DNA from: Lasioglossum baleicum
Lineage: Eukaryota; Arthropoda; Insecta; Hymenoptera; Halictidae
Reading direction: 5' to 3'
NCBI RefSeq assembly: GCF_051020765.1
Contig: NW_027469325.1
Coordinates: forward strand, 62,001 to 126,000
DNA length: 64,000 nucleotides
Shown in pieces: positions 43,266 to 60,400 of this stretch (the first letter of the stretch is position 1; each line of letters opens with the position of its first letter). Below the pieces are notes generated by a model. That model was not told the origin of the DNA and did not search any database. It saw nothing but the letters and a program-made list of their open reading frames with translations. The position numbers and the translations under genes are program-made.

Positions 43266-46200
43266 AAGCATAACGCTTAACGAATAACGCATAACGCATG
43301 ACACATTACTCATAACGCATTACGCATAACGCATAACGCATAACGGATAACGCATAATGCATAACGCATAACGCTTAACGCATGACGCATATCGCATAAC
43401 GCATAACGCATAACGCATAACGGATAACGCATAACGCATAATGCATAACGCATAACGCATAACGCATAACGCATAACGCATAACGCATAACGCATAACGC
43501 ATAACGCATAACGCATAACGCATAACGCATAACGCATAACGGATAACGCATAACGCATAACGCATAACGCATAACGCGTAACGCATAACGGATAACGCAT
43601 AACGCGTAACGCATAACGGATAACGCATAACGGATAACGCATAACGCATAACGCATAACGCATAACGCATAACGCATAACGCATAACGCATAACGCATAA
43701 CGCATAACGCATAACGCATAACGCATAACGCATAACGCATAACGCATAACGCATAACGCATAACGCATAACGCATAACGCATAACGCATAACGCATAACG
43801 CATAACGCATAACGCATAACGCATAACGCATAACGCATAACGCATAACGCATAACGCATAACGCATAACGCATAACGCATAACGCATAACGCATAACGCA
43901 TAACGCATAACGCATAACGCATAACGCATAACGCATAACGCATAACGCATAACGCATAACGCATAACGCATAACGCATAACGCATAACGCATAACGCATA
44001 ACGCATAACGCATAACGCATAACGCATAACGCATAACGCATAACGCATAACGCATAACGCATAACGCATAACGCATAACGCATAACGCATAACGCATAAC
44101 GCATAACGCATAACGCATATCGCATAACGCATAACGCATAACGCATAACGCATAACGCATAACGCATAACGCATAACGCATAACGCATAACGCATAACGC
44201 ATAACGCATAACGCATAACGCATAACGCATAACGCATAACGTATAACGCATAACGCATAACGCATAACGCATAACGCATAACGCATAACGCATAACGCAT
44301 AACGCATAACGCATAACGCATAACGCATAACGCATAACGCATAACGCATAACGCATAACGCATAACGCATAACGCATAACGCATAACGCATAACGCATAA
44401 CGCATAACGCATAACGCATAACGCATAACGAATAACGCATAACGCATAACGCATAACGCACAACGCATAACGCATAACGCATAACGCATAACGCATAACG
44501 CATAACGCATAACGCATAACGCATGACGCATAACGCATGACGCATGACGCATAACGCATAACGCATAACGCATAACGCATAACGCATAACGCATAACGCA
44601 TAACGCATAACGAATAACGCATATCGCATAACGTATAACGCTTAACGCATAACGCATAACGCATAACGCATAACGCGTAACGCATAACGGATAACGCATA
44701 ACGGATAACGCATAACGCATAACGCATAAAGCATAACGGATAACGCATGACGCATAACGGATAACCCACAACGCATAACGCATAAAGCATAGTCCATAAC
44801 GCATAACGCATGACACATTACTCATAACGCATTACGCATAACGCATAACGCATAATGCATAACGCATTACGCATAACGCATAACGCTCAATGAAAAAGTC
44901 ATAACGCATAACGCATATCGCATAACCCGTAAAGCACAACGCATAACGGATAACGCATAACGGATAACGCATAACGCATAACGCATAACGGATAACGCAT
45001 GACGCATAACGGATAACCCACAACGCATAACGCATAAAGCATAGTCCATAACGCATAACGCATGACACATTACTCATAACGCATTACGCATAACGCATAA
45101 CGCATAACGCATAACGCATAACGCATAACGCATAACGCATAACGCATAACGCATAACGCATAACGCATAACGCATAACGCATAACGCATAACGCATAACG
45201 CATAACGCATAACGCATAACGCATAACGCATAACGCATAACGCATAACGCATAACGAATAACGCATAACGCATAACGCATAACGCATAACGCATAACGCA
45301 TAACGCATAACGCATAACGCATAACGCATAACGCATAACGCATAACGCATAACGCATAACGCATAACGCATAACGCATAACGCATAACGCATAACGCATA
45401 ACGCATAACGCATAACGCATAACGCATAACGCATAACGCATAACGCATAACGCATAACTCATAACGCATAACGCATAACGCATAACGCATAACGCATAAC
45501 GCATAACGCATAACGCATAACGCATAACGCATAACGCATAACGCATAACGCATAACGCATAACGCATAACGCATAACGCATAACGCATAACGCATAACGC
45601 ATAACGCATAACGCATAACGCATAACGCATAACGCATAACGCATAACGCATAACGCATAACGCAGAACGCATAACGCATGACGCATGACGCATAACGCAT
45701 AACGCATAACGCATAACGCATAACGCATAACGCATAACGCATAACGCATAACGCATAACGCATAACGCATAACGCATAACGCATAACGCGTAACGCATAA
45801 CGCATAACGCATAACGCATAACGCATAACGCATAACGCATAACGCATAACGCATAACGCATAACGCATAACGCATAACGCATAACGCATAACGCATAACG
45901 CATAACGCATAACGCATAACGCATAACGCATAACGCATAACGAATAACGCATAACGCATAACGCATAACGCATAACGCATAACGCATAACGCATAACGCA
46001 TAACGCATAACGCATAACGCATAACGCATAACGCATAACGCATAACGCATAACGCATAACGCATAACGCATAACGCATAACGCATAACGCATAACGCATA
46101 ACGCATAACGCATAACGGATAACGCATGACGCATAACGCATAACGCATAACGCATAACGCATAACGCGTAACGCATAACGCATAACGCATAACGCATAAC

Positions 46201-47640
46201 GCATAACGCATAACGCATAACGCATAACGCATAACGCATAACGCATAACGCATAACGCATAACGCATAACGCATAACGCATGACGCATAACGCATAAAGC
46301 ATAGTCCATAACGGATAACGCATGACGCATAACGGATAACCCATAACGCATAACGCATAAAGCATAGTCCATAACGCATAACGCATGACACATTACTCAT
46401 AACGCATTACGCATAACGCATAACGCATTACGCATAACGCATAACGCATAATGCATAACGCATTACGCATAACGCATAACGCTCAATGAAAAAGTCATAA
46501 CGCATAACGCATAACGCATAACGCATAACGCATAACGCATAACGCATAACGCATAACGCATAACGCATAACGCATAACGCATAACGCATAACGCATAACG
46601 CATAACGCATAACGCATAACGCATAACGCATAACGCATAACGCATAACGCATAACGCATAACGCATAACGCATAACGCATAACGCATAACGCATAACGCA
46701 TAACGCATAACGCATAACGCATAACGCATAACGTATAACGCATAACGCATAACGCATAACGCATAACGCATAACGCATAACGCATAACGCATAACGCATA
46801 ACGTATAACGCATAACGCATAACGCATAACGCATAACGCATAACGCATAACGCATAACGCATAACGCATAACGCATAACGCATAACGCATAACGCATAAC
46901 GCGTAACGCATAACGCATAACGCATAACGCATAACGCATAACGCATAACGCATAACGCATAACGCATAACGCATAACGCATAACGCATAACGCATAACGC
47001 ATAACGCATAACGCATGACGCATAACGCATAAAGCATAGTCCATAACGGATAACGCATGACGCATAACGGATAACCCATAACGCATAACGCATAAAGCAT
47101 AGTCCATAACGCATAACGCATGACACATTACTCATAACGCATTACGCATAACGCATAACGCATTACGCATAACGCATAACGCATAATGCATAACGCATTA
47201 CGCATAACGCATAACGCTCAATGAAAAAGTCATAACGCATAACGCATAACGCATAACGCATAACGCATAACGCATAACGCATAACGCATAACGCATAACG
47301 CATAACGCATAACGCATAACGCATAACGCATAACGCATAACGCATAACGCATAACGCATAACGCATAACGCATAACGCATAACGCATAACGCATAACGCA
47401 TAACGCATAACGCATAACGCATAACGCATAACGCATAACGCATAACGCATAACGCATAACGCATAACGTATAACGCATAACGCATAACGCATAACGCATA
47501 ACGCATAACGCATAACGCATAACGCATAACGCATAACGTATAACGCATAACGCATAACGCATAACGCATAACGCATAACGCATAACGCATAACGCATAAC
47601 GCATAACGCATAACGCATAACGCATAACGCATAACGCATA
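43266..47640. repeat. L block 43266 with S doublets and a 735-bp pair
   Basis: This L block has the same order as 41523 but carries consensus at 43385, where the other blocks have A1C. The A5G doublet is 28 bp apart (43574, 43602) rather than 42. T cassettes lie at 44887, 46483 and 47218, and S doublets at 46304 and 47039. A lone G3T unit lies near 45457. Confidence 0.8.
46428..47640. repeat. 735-bp tandem pair
   Basis: T cassettes at 46483 and 47218 and S doublets at 46304 and 47039 are 735 bp (105 units) apart. Each unit begins with a double A7T motif (A7T-WT-WT-A7T) near 46428 and 47163. The second is cut short by the L cassette at 47641. The double A7T also appears near 49711 and 54961. 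Confidence 0.83.
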
Positions 47641-50181
47641 AAGCATAACGCTTAACGAATAACGCATAACGCATGACACATTACTCATAACGCATTACGC
47701 ATAACGCATAACGCATAACGGATAACGCATAATGCATAACGCATAACGCTTAACGCATGCCGCATATCGCATAACGCATAACGCATAACGCATAACGGAT
47801 AACGCATAACGCATAATGCATAACGCATAACGCATAACGCATAACGCATAACGCATAACGCATAACGCATAACGCATAACGCATAACGCGTAACGCATAA
47901 CGGATAACGCATAACGCATAACGCATAACGCATAACGCGTAACGCATAACGGATAACGCATAACGGATAACGCATAACGCGTAACGCATAACGGATAACG
48001 CATAACGGATAACGCATAACGCATAACGCATAACGCATAACGCATAACGCATAACGCATAACGCATAACGCATAACGCATAACGCATAACGCATAACGCA
48101 TAACGCATAACGCATAACGCATAACGCATAACGCATAACGCATAACGCATAACGCATAACGCATAACGCATAACGCATAACGCATAACGCATAACGCATA
48201 ACGCATAACGCATAACGCATAACGCATAACGCATAACGCATAACGCATAACGCATAACGCATAACGCATAACGCATAACGCATAACGCATAACGCATAAC
48301 GCATAACGCATAACGCATAACGCATAACGCATAACGCATAACGCATAACGCATAACGCATAACGCATAACGCATAACGCATAACGCATAACGCATAACGC
48401 ATAACGCATAACGCATAACGCATATCGCATAACGCATAACGCATAACGCATAACGCATAACGCATAACGCATAACGCATAACGCATAACGCATAACGCAT
48501 AACGCATAACGCATAACGCATAACGCATAACGTATAACGCATAACGCATAACGCATAACGCATAACGCATAACGCATAACGCATAACGCATAACGCATAA
48601 CGCATAACGCATAACGCATAACGCATAACGCATAACGCATAACGCATAACGCATAACGCATAACGCATAACGCATAACGCATAACGCATAACGAATAACG
48701 CATAACGCATAACGCATAACGCACAACGCATAACGCATAACGCATAACGCATAACGCATAACGCATAACGCATAACGCATGACGCATGACGCATAACGCA
48801 TAACGCATAACGCATAACGCATAACGCATAACGCATAACGCATAACGCATAACGCATAACGAATAACGCATATCGCATAACGTATAACGCTTAACGCATA
48901 ACGCATAACGCATAACGCATAACGCGTAACGCATAACGGATAACGCATAACGGATAACGCATAACGCATAACGCATAAAGCATAACGGATAACGCATGAC
49001 GCATAACGGATAACCCACAACGCATAACGCATAAAGCATAGTCCATAACGCATAACGCATAACGCATGACACATTACTCATAACGCATTACGCATAACGC
49101 ATAACGCATAATGCATAACGCATTACGCATAACGCATAACGCATAACGCATAACGCATAACGCATAACGCATAACGCATAACGAATAACGCATAACGCAT
49201 AACGCATAACGCACAACGCATAACGCATAACGCATAACGCATAACGCATAACGCATAACGCATAACGCATGACGCATGACGCATAACGCATAACGCATAA
49301 CGCATAACGCATAACGCATAACGAATAACGCATAACGCATAACGCATAACGCACAACGCATAACGCATAACGCATAACGCATAACGCATAACGCATAACG
49401 CATAACGCATGACGCATGACGCATAACGCATAACGCATAACGCATAACGCATAACGCATAACGCATAACGCATAACGCATAACGCATAACGCATAACGCA
49501 TAACGCATAACGCATAACGCATAACGCATAACGCATAACGCATAACGCATAACGCATAACGCATGACGCATAACGCATAAAGCATAGTCCATAACGGATA
49601 ACGCATGACGCATAACGGATAACCCATAACGCATAACGCATAAAGCATAGTCCATAACGCATAACGCATGACACATTACTCATAACGCATTACGCATAAC
49701 GCATAACGCATTACGCATAACGCATAACGCATAATGCATAACGCATTACGCATAACGCATAACGCTCAATGAAAAAGTCATAACGCATAACGCATAACGC
49801 ATAACGCATAACGCATAACGCATAACGCATAACGCATAACGCATAACGCATAACGCATAACGCATAACGCATAACGCATAACGCATAACGCATAACGCAT
49901 AACGCATAACGCATAACGCATAACGCATAACGCATAACGCATAACGCATAACGCATAACGCATAACGCATAACGCATAACGCATAACGCATAACGCATAA
50001 CGCATAACGCATAACGCATAACGCATAACGCATAACGCATAACGCATAACGCATAACGCATAACGCATAACGCATAACGTATAACGCATAACGCATAACG
50101 CATAACGCATAACGCATAACGCATAACGCATAACGCATAACGCATAACGCATAACGCATAACGCATAACGCATAACGCATA
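47641..50181. repeat. L block 47641 (2,541 bp)
   Basis: Order: L, C4G, C2T, A5T-A7G-A1C (A1C at 47760), C4G, C2T, A5G-C4G, the 42-bp doublet (47935, 47977), a long pure run, an A1T unit near 48425, C4T near 48532, C4A/T6C/A7G-A7G, S, and an S doublet at 49587/49650. The T cassette is at 49766. A C4A/T6C/A7G segment is tandemly doubled at 49180-49420. Confidence 0.8.
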
Positions 50182-52141
50182 AAGCATAACGCTTAACGAA
50201 TAACGCATAACGCATGACACATTACTCATAACGCATTACGCATAACGCATAACGCATAACGGATAACGCATAATGCATAACGCATAACGCTTAACGCATG
50301 CCGCATATCGCATAACGCATAACGCATAACGCATAACGGATAACGCATAACGCATAATGCATAACGCATAACGCATAACGCATAACGCATAACGCATAAC
50401 GCATAACGCATAACGCATAACGCGTAACGCATAACGGATAACGCATAACGCATAACGCATAACGCGTAACGCATAACGGATAACGCATAACGGATAACGC
50501 ATAACGCGTAACGCATAACGGATAACGCATAACGGATAACGCATAACGCATAACGCATAACGCATAACGCATAACGCATAACGCATAACGCATAACGCAT
50601 AACGCATAACGCATAACGCATAACGCATAACGCATAACGCATAACGCATAACGCATAACGCATAACGCATAACGCATAACGCATAACGCATAACGCATAA
50701 CGCATAACGCATAACGCATAACGCATAACGCATAACGCATAACGCATAACGCATAACGCATAACGCATAACGCATAACGCATAACGCATAACGCATAACG
50801 CATAACGCATAACGCATAACGCATAACGCATAACGCATAACGCATAACGCATAACGCATAACGCATAACGCATAACGCATAACGCATAACGCATAACGCA
50901 TAACGCATAACGCATAACGCATAACGCATAACGCATATCGCATAACGCATAACGCATAACGCATAACGCATAACGCATAACGCATAACGCATAACGCATA
51001 ACGCATAACGCATAACGCATAACGCATAACGCATAACGCATAACGTATAACGCATAACGCATAACGCATAACGCATAACGCATAACGCATAACGCATAAC
51101 GCATAACGCATAACGCATAACGCATAACGCATAACGCATAACGCATAACGCATAACGCATAACGCATAACGCATAACGCATAACGCATAACGCATAACGC
51201 ATAACGAATAACGCATAACGCATAACGCATAACGCACAACGCATAACGCATAACGCATAACGCATAACGCATAACGCATAACGCATAACGCATAACGCAT
51301 GACGCATGACGCATAACGCATAACGCATAACGCATAACGCATAACGCATAACGCATAACGCATAACGCATAACGCATAACGAATAACGCATATCGCATAA
51401 CGTATAACGCTTAACGCATAACGCATAACGCATAACGCATAACGCGTAACGCATAACGGATAACGCATAACGGATAACGCATAACGCATAACGCATAAAG
51501 CATAACGGATAACGCATGACGCATAACGGATAACCCACAACGCATAACGCATAAAGCATAGTCCATAACGCATAACGCATAACGCATGACACATTACTCA
51601 TAACGCATTACGCATAACGCATAACGCATAATGCATAACGCATTACGCATAACGCATAACGCATAACGCATATCGCATAACCCGTAAAGCACAACGCATA
51701 ACGGATAACGCATAACGGATAACGCATAACGCATAACGCATAACGGATAACGCATGACGCATAACGGATAACCCACAACGCATAACGCATAAAGCATAGT
51801 CCATAACGCATAACGCATGACACATTACTCATAACGCATTACGCATAACGCATAACGCATAACGCATAACGCATAACGCATAACGCATAACGCATAACGC
51901 ATAACGCATAACGCATAACGCATAACGCATAACGCATAACGCATAACGCATAACGCATAACGCATAACGCATAACGCATAACGCATAACGCATAACGCAT
52001 AACGCATAACGCATAACGCATAACGCATAACGCATAACGTATAACGCATAACGCATAACGCATAACGCATAACGCATAACGCATAACGCATAACGCACAA
52101 CGCATAACGCATAACGCATAACGCATAACGCATAACGCATA
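50182..52141. repeat. L block 50182 (1,960 bp)
   Basis: The order matches block 47641: A1C at 50301, 42-bp doublet at 50462 and 50504, A1T near 50939, C4T near 51043, C4A/T6C/A7G-A7G near 51207-51306, then S. The P cassette near 51674 is preceded by A7T and four consensus units: the 21-bp T cassette is missing here. Confidence 0.82.
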
Positions 52142-55100
52142 AAGCATAACGCTTAACGAATAACGCATAACGCATGACACATTACTCATAACGCATTACG
52201 CATAACGCATAACGCATAACGGATAACGCATAATGCATAACGCATAACGCTTAACGCATGCCGCATATCGCATAACGCATAACGCATAACGCATAACGGA
52301 TAACGCATAACGCATAATGCATAACGCATAACGCATAACGCATAACGCATAACGCATAACGCATAACGCATAACGCATAACGCATAACGCATAACGCATA
52401 ACGCGTAACGCATAACGGATAACGCATAACGCATAACGCATAACGCATAACGCATAACGCATAACGCATAACGCATAACACATAACGCATAACGCGTAAC
52501 GCATAACGGATAACGCATAACGGATAACGCATAACGCGTAACGCATAACGGATAACGCATAACGGATAACGCATAACGCATAACGCATAACGCATAACGC
52601 ATAACGCATAACGCATAACGCATAACGCATAACGCATAACGCATAACGCATAACGCATAACGCATAACGCATAACGCATAACGCATAACGCATAACGCAT
52701 AACGCATAACGCATAACGCATAACGCATAACGCATAACGCATAACGCATAACGCATAACGCATAACGCATAACGCATAACGCATAACGCATAACGCATAA
52801 CGCATAACGCATAACGCATAACGCATAACGCATAACGCATAACGCATAACGCATAACGCATAACGCATAACGCATAACGGATAACGCATAACGCATAATG
52901 CATAACGCATAACGCATAACGCATAACGCATAACGCATAACGCATAACGCATAACGCATAACGCATAACGCATAACGCATAACGCATAACGCATAACGCA
53001 TAACGCATAACGCATAACGCATAACGCATAACGCATAACGCATAACACATAACGCATAACGCATAACGCATAACGCATAACGCATAACGCATAACGCATA
53101 ACGCATAACGCATAACGCATAACGCATAACGCATAACGCATAACGCATAACGAATAACGCATAACGCATAACGCATAACGCACAACGCATAACGCATAAC
53201 GCATAACGCATAACGCATAACGCATAACGCATAACGCATGACGCATGACGCATAACGCATAACGCATAACGCATAACGCATAACGCATAACGCATAACGC
53301 ATAACGCATAACGCATAACGAATAACGCATATCGCATAACGTATAACGCTTAACGCATAACGCATAACGCATAACGCATAACGCGTAACGCATAACGGAT
53401 AACGCATAACGGATAACGCATAACGCATAACGCATAAAGCATAACGGATAACGCATGACGCATAACGGATAACCCACAACGCATAACGCATAAAGCATAG
53501 TCCATAACGCATAACGCATGACACATTACTCATAACGCATTACGCATAACGCATAACGCATAATGCATAACGCATTACGCATAACGCATAACGCTCAATG
53601 AAAAAGTCATAACGCATAACGCATATCGCATAACCCGTAAAGCACAACGCATAACGGATAACGCATAACGGATAACGCATAACGCATAACGCATAACGGA
53701 TAACGCATGACGCATAACGGATAACCCACAACGCATAACGCATAAAGCATAGTCCATAACGCATAACGCATGACACATTACTCATAACGCATTACGCATA
53801 ACGCATAACGCATAACGCATAACGCATAACGCATAACGCATAACGCATAACGCATAACGCATAACGCATAACGCATAACGCATAACGCATAACGCATAAC
53901 GCATAACGCATAACGCATAACGCATAACGCATAACGCATAACGCATAACGCATAACGCATAACGCATAACGCATAACGAATAACGCATAACGCATAACGC
54001 ATAACGCATAACGCATAACGCATAACGCATAACGCATAACGCATAACGCATAACGCATAACGCATAACGCATAACGCATAACGCATAACGCATAACGCAT
54101 AACGCATAACGCATAACGCATAACGCATAACGCATAACGCATAACGCATAACGCATAACGCATAACGCATAACTCATAACGCATAACGCATAACGCATAA
54201 CGCATAACGCATAACGCATAACGCATAACGCATAACGCATAACGCATAACGCATAACGCATAACGCATAACGCATAACGCATAACGCATAACGCATAACG
54301 CATAACGCATAACGCATAACGCATAACGCATAACGCATAACGCATAACGCATAACGCATAACGCATAACGCATAACGCATAACGCATAACGAATAACGCA
54401 TAACGCATAACGCATAACGCACAACGCATAACGCATAACGCATAACGCATAACGCATAACGCATAACGCATAACGCATGACGCATAACGCATAACGCATA
54501 ACGCATAACGCATAACGCATAACGCATAACGCATAACGCATAACGCATAACGCATAACGCATAACGCATAACGCATAACGCATAACGCATAACGCATAAC
54601 GCATAACGCATAACGCATAACGCATAACGCATAACGCATAACGCATAACGGATAACGCATGACGCATAACGCATAACGCATAACGCATAACGCATAACGC
54701 GTAACGCATAACGCATAACGCATAACGCATAACGCATAACGCATAACGCATAACGCATAACGCATAACGCATAACGCATAACGCATAACGCATAACGCAT
54801 AACGCATAACGCATGACGCATAACGCATAAAGCATAGTCCATAACGGATAACGCATGACGCATAACGGATAACCCATAACGCATAACGCATAAAGCATAG
54901 TCCATAACGCATAACGCATGACACATTACTCATAACGCATTACGCATAACGCATAACGCATTACGCATAACGCATAACGCATAATGCATAACGCATTACG
55001 CATAACGCATAACGCTCAATGAAAAAGTCATAACGCATAACGCATAACGCATAACGCATAACGCATAACGCATAACGCATAACGCATAACGCATAACGCA

Positions 55101-55445
55101 TAACGCATAACGCATAACGCATAACGCATAACGCATAACGCATAACGCATAACGCATAACGCATAACGCATAACGCATAACGCATAACGCATAACGCATA
55201 ACGCATAACGCATAACGCATAACGCATAACGCATAACGCATAACGCATAACGCATAACGCATAACGCATAACGCATAACGCATAACGCATAACGCATAAC
55301 GCATAACGCATAACGCATAACGCATAACGCATAACGCATAACGTATAACGCATAACGCATAACGCATAACGCATAACGCATAACGCATAACGCATAACGC
55401 ATAACGCATAACGCATAACGCATAACGCATAACGCATAACGCATA
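52142..55445. repeat. L block 52142 (3,304 bp)
   Basis: A1C lies at 52261 and the 42-bp doublet at 52492 and 52534. G3A units lie near 52477 and 53044. T cassettes are at 53595 and 55016 and the S doublet at 54837/54900. A lone G3T unit lies near 54172. The second part (53782-54933) resembles 45074-46393 and 58598-59581. Confidence 0.8.
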
Positions 55446-57468
55446 AAGCATAACGCTTAACGAATAACGCATAACGCATGACACATTACTCATAACGCAT
55501 TACGCATAACGCATAACGCATAACGGATAACGCATAATGCATAACGCATAACGCTTAACGCATGCCGCATATCGCATAACGCATAACGCATAACGCATAA
55601 CGGATAACGCATGACGCATAATGCATAACGCATAACGCATAACGCATAACGCATAACGCATAACGCATAACGCATAACGCATAACGCGTAACGCATAACG
55701 GATAACGCATAACGCATAACGCATAACGCATAACGCATAACGCGTAACGCATAACGGATAACGCATAACGGATAACGCATAACGCGTAACGCATAACGGA
55801 TAACGCATAACGGATAACGCATAACGCATAACGCATAACGCATAACGCATAACGAATAACGCATAACGCATAACGCATAACGCATAACGCATAACGCATA
55901 ACGCATAACGCATAACGCATAACGCATAACGCATAACGCATAACGCATAACGCATAACGCATAACGCATAACGCATAACGCATAACGCATAACGCATAAC
56001 GCATAACGCATAACGCATAACGCATAACGCATAACGCATAACGCATAACGCATAACGCATAACGCATAACGCATAACGCATAACGCATAACGCATAACGC
56101 ATAACGCATAACGCATAACGCATAACGCATAACGCATAACGCATAACGCATAACGCATAACGCATAACGCATAACGCATAACGCATAACGCATAACGCAT
56201 AACGCATAACGCATAACGCATATCGCATAACGCATAACGCATAACGCATAACGCATAACGCATAACGCATAACGCATAACGCATAACGCATAACGCATAA
56301 CGCATAACGCATAACGCATAACGCATAACGCATAACGTATAACGCATAACGCATAACGCATAACGCATAACGCATAACGCATAACGCATAACGCATAACG
56401 CATAACGCATAACGCATAACGCATAACGCATAACGCATAACGCATAACGCATAACGCATAACGCATAACGCATAACGCATAACGCATAACGCATAACGAA
56501 TAACGCATAACGCATAACGCATAACGCACAACGCATAACGCATAACGCATAACGCATAACGCATAACGCATAACGCATAACGCATGACGCATGACGCATA
56601 ACGCATAACGCATAACGCATAACGCATAACGCATAACGCATAACGCATAACGCATAACGCATAACGAATAACGCATATCGCATAACGTATAACGCTTAAC
56701 GCATAACGCATAACGCATAACGCATAACGCGTAACGCATAACGGATAACGCATAACGGATAACGCATAACGCATAACGCATAAAGCATAACGGATAACGC
56801 ATGACGCATAACGGATAACCCACAACGCATAACGCATAAAGCATAGTCCATAACGCATAACGCATAACGCATGACACATTACTCATAACGCATTACGCAT
56901 AACGCATAACGCATAATGCATAACGCATTACGCATAACGCATAACGCTCAATGAAAAAGTCATAACGCATAACGCATATCGCATAACCCGTAAAGCACAA
57001 CGCATAACGGATAACGCATAACGGATAACGCATAACGCATAACGCATAACGGATAACGCATGACGCATAACGGATAACCCACAACGCATAACGCATAAAG
57101 CATAGTCCATAACGCATAACGCATGACACATTACTCATAACGCATTACGCATAACGCATAACGCATAACGCATAACGCATAACGCATAACGCATAACGCA
57201 TAACGCATAACGCATAACGCATAACGCATAACGCATAACGCATAACGCATAACGCATAACGCATAACGCATAACGCATAACGCATAACGCATAACGCATA
57301 ACGCATAACGCATAACGCATAACGCATAACGCATAACGCATAACGCATAACGCATAACGTATAACGCATAACGCATAACGCATAACGCATAACGCATAAC
57401 GCATAACGCATAACGCATAACGCATAACGCATAACGCATAACGCATAACGCATAACGCATAACGCATA
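55446..57468. repeat. L block 55446 (2,023 bp)
   Basis: A1C lies at 55565, followed by a private A7G near 55610 where other blocks have consensus. The 42-bp doublet is at 55740 and 55782. A1T, C4T and C4A/T6C/A7G-A7G follow, then S and the T cassette at 56948. Confidence 0.8.
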
Positions 57469-60400
57469 AAGCATAACGCTTAACGAATAACGCATAACGC
57501 ATGACACATTACTCATAACGCATTACGCATAACGCATAACGCATAACGGATAACGCATAATGCATAACGCATAACGCTTAACGCATGCCGCATATCGCAT
57601 AACGCATAACGCATAACGCATAACGGATAACGCATAACGCATAACACATAACGCATAACGCGTAACGCATAACGGATAACGCATAACGGATAACGCATAA
57701 CGCGTAACGCATAACGGATAACGCATAACGGATAACGCATAACGCATAACGCATAACGCATAACGCATAACGCATAACGCATAACGCATAACGCATAACG
57801 CATAACGCATAACGCATAACGCATAACGCATAACGCATAACGCATAACGCATAACGCATAACGCATAACACATAACGCATAACGCATAACGCATAACGCA
57901 TAACGCATAACGCATAACGCATAACGCATAACGCATAACGCATAACGCATAACGCATAACGCATAACGAATAACGCATAACGCATAACGCATAACGCACA
58001 ACGCATAACGCATAACGCATAACGCATAACGCATAACGCATAACGCATAACGCATGACGCATGACGCATAACGCATAACGCATAACGCATAACGCATAAC
58101 GCATAACGCATAACGCATAACGCATAACGCATAACGAATAACGCATATCGCATAACGTATAACGCTTAACGCATAACGCATAACGCATAACGCATAACGC
58201 GTAACGCATAACGGATAACGCATAACGGATAACGCATAACGCATAACGCATAAAGCATAACGGATAACGCATGACGCATAACGGATAACCCACAACGCAT
58301 AACGCATAAAGCATAGTCCATAACGCATAACGCATGACACATTACTCATAACGCATTACGCATAACGCATAACGCATAATGCATAACGCATTACGCATAA
58401 CGCATAACGCTCAATGAAAAAGTCATAACGCATAACGCATATCGCATAACCCGTAAAGCACAACGCATAACGGATAACGCATAACGGATAACGCATAACG
58501 CATAACGCATAACGGATAACGCATGACGCATAACGGATAACCCACAACGCATAACGCATAAAGCATAGTCCATAACGCATAACGCATGACACATTACTCA
58601 TAACGCATTACGCATAACGCATAACGCATAACGCATAACGCATAACGCATAACGCATAACGCATAACGCATAACGCATAACGCATAACGCATAACGCATA
58701 ACGCATAACGCATAACGCATAACGCATAACGCATAACGCATAACGCATAACGCATAACGCATAACGCATAACGAATAACGCATAACGCATAACGCATAAC
58801 GCATAACGCATAACGCATAACGCATAACGCATAACGCATAACGCATAACGCATAACGCATAACGCATAACGCATAACGCATAACGCATAACGCATAACGC
58901 ATAACGCATAACGCATAACGCATAACGCATAACGCATAACGCATAACGCATAACGCATAACGCATAACTCATAACGCATAACGCATAACGCATAACGCAT
59001 AACGCATAACGCATAACGCATAACGCATAACGCATAACGCATAACGCATAACGCATAACGCATAACGCATAACGCATAACGCATAACGCATAACGCATAA
59101 CGCATAACGCATAACGCATAACGCATAACGCATAACGCATAACGCATAACGCATAACGCATAACGCATAACGCATAACGCATAACGCATAACGCATAACG
59201 AATAACGCATAACGCATAACGCATAACGCACAACGCATAACGCATAACGCATAACGCATAACGCATAACGCATAACGCATAACGCATGACGCATGACGCA
59301 TAACGCATAACGCATAACGCATAACGCATAACGCATAACGCATAACGCATAACGCATAACGCATAACGAATAACGCATATCGCATAACGTATAACGCTTA
59401 ACGCATAACGCATAACGCATAACGCATAACGCGTAACGCATAACGGATAACGCATAACGGATAACGCATAACGCATAACGCATAAAGCATAACGGATAAC
59501 GCATGACGCATAACGGATAACCCACAACGCATAACGCATAAAGCATAGTCCATAACGCATAACGCATGACACATTACTCATAACGCATTACGCATAACGC
59601 ATAACGCATAATGCATAACGCATTACGCATAACGCATAACGCTCAATGAAAAAGTCATAACGCATAACGCATATCGCATAACCCGTAAAGCACAACGCAT
59701 AACACATAACGCATAACGCATAACGCATAACGCATAACGCATAACGCATAACGCATAACGCATAACGCATAACGCATAACGCATAACGCATAACGCATAA
59801 CGCATAACGCATAACGCATAACGCATAACGCATAACGCATAACGCATAACGCATAACGCATAACGCATAACGCATAACGCATAACGCATAACGGATAACG
59901 CATGACGCATAACGCATAACGCATAACGCATAACGCATAACGCGTAACGCATAACGCATAACGCATAACGCATAACGCATAACGCATAACGCATAACGCA
60001 TAACGCATAACGCATAACGCATAACGCATAACGCATAACGCATAACGCATAACGCATAACGCATAACGCATGACGCATGACGCATAACGGATAACCCATA
60101 ACGCATAACGCATAAAGCATAGTCCATAACGGATAACGCATGACGCATAACGGATAACCCATAACGCATAACGCATAAAGCATAGTCCATAACGCATAAC
60201 GCATGACACATTACTCATAACGCATTACGCATAACGCATAACGCATAATGCATAACGCATTACGCATAACGCATAACGCTCAATGAAAAATTCATAACGC
60301 ATAACGCATAACGCATAACGCATAACGCATAACGCATAACGCATAACGCATAACGCATAACGCATAACGCATAACGCATAACGCATAACGCATAACGCAT

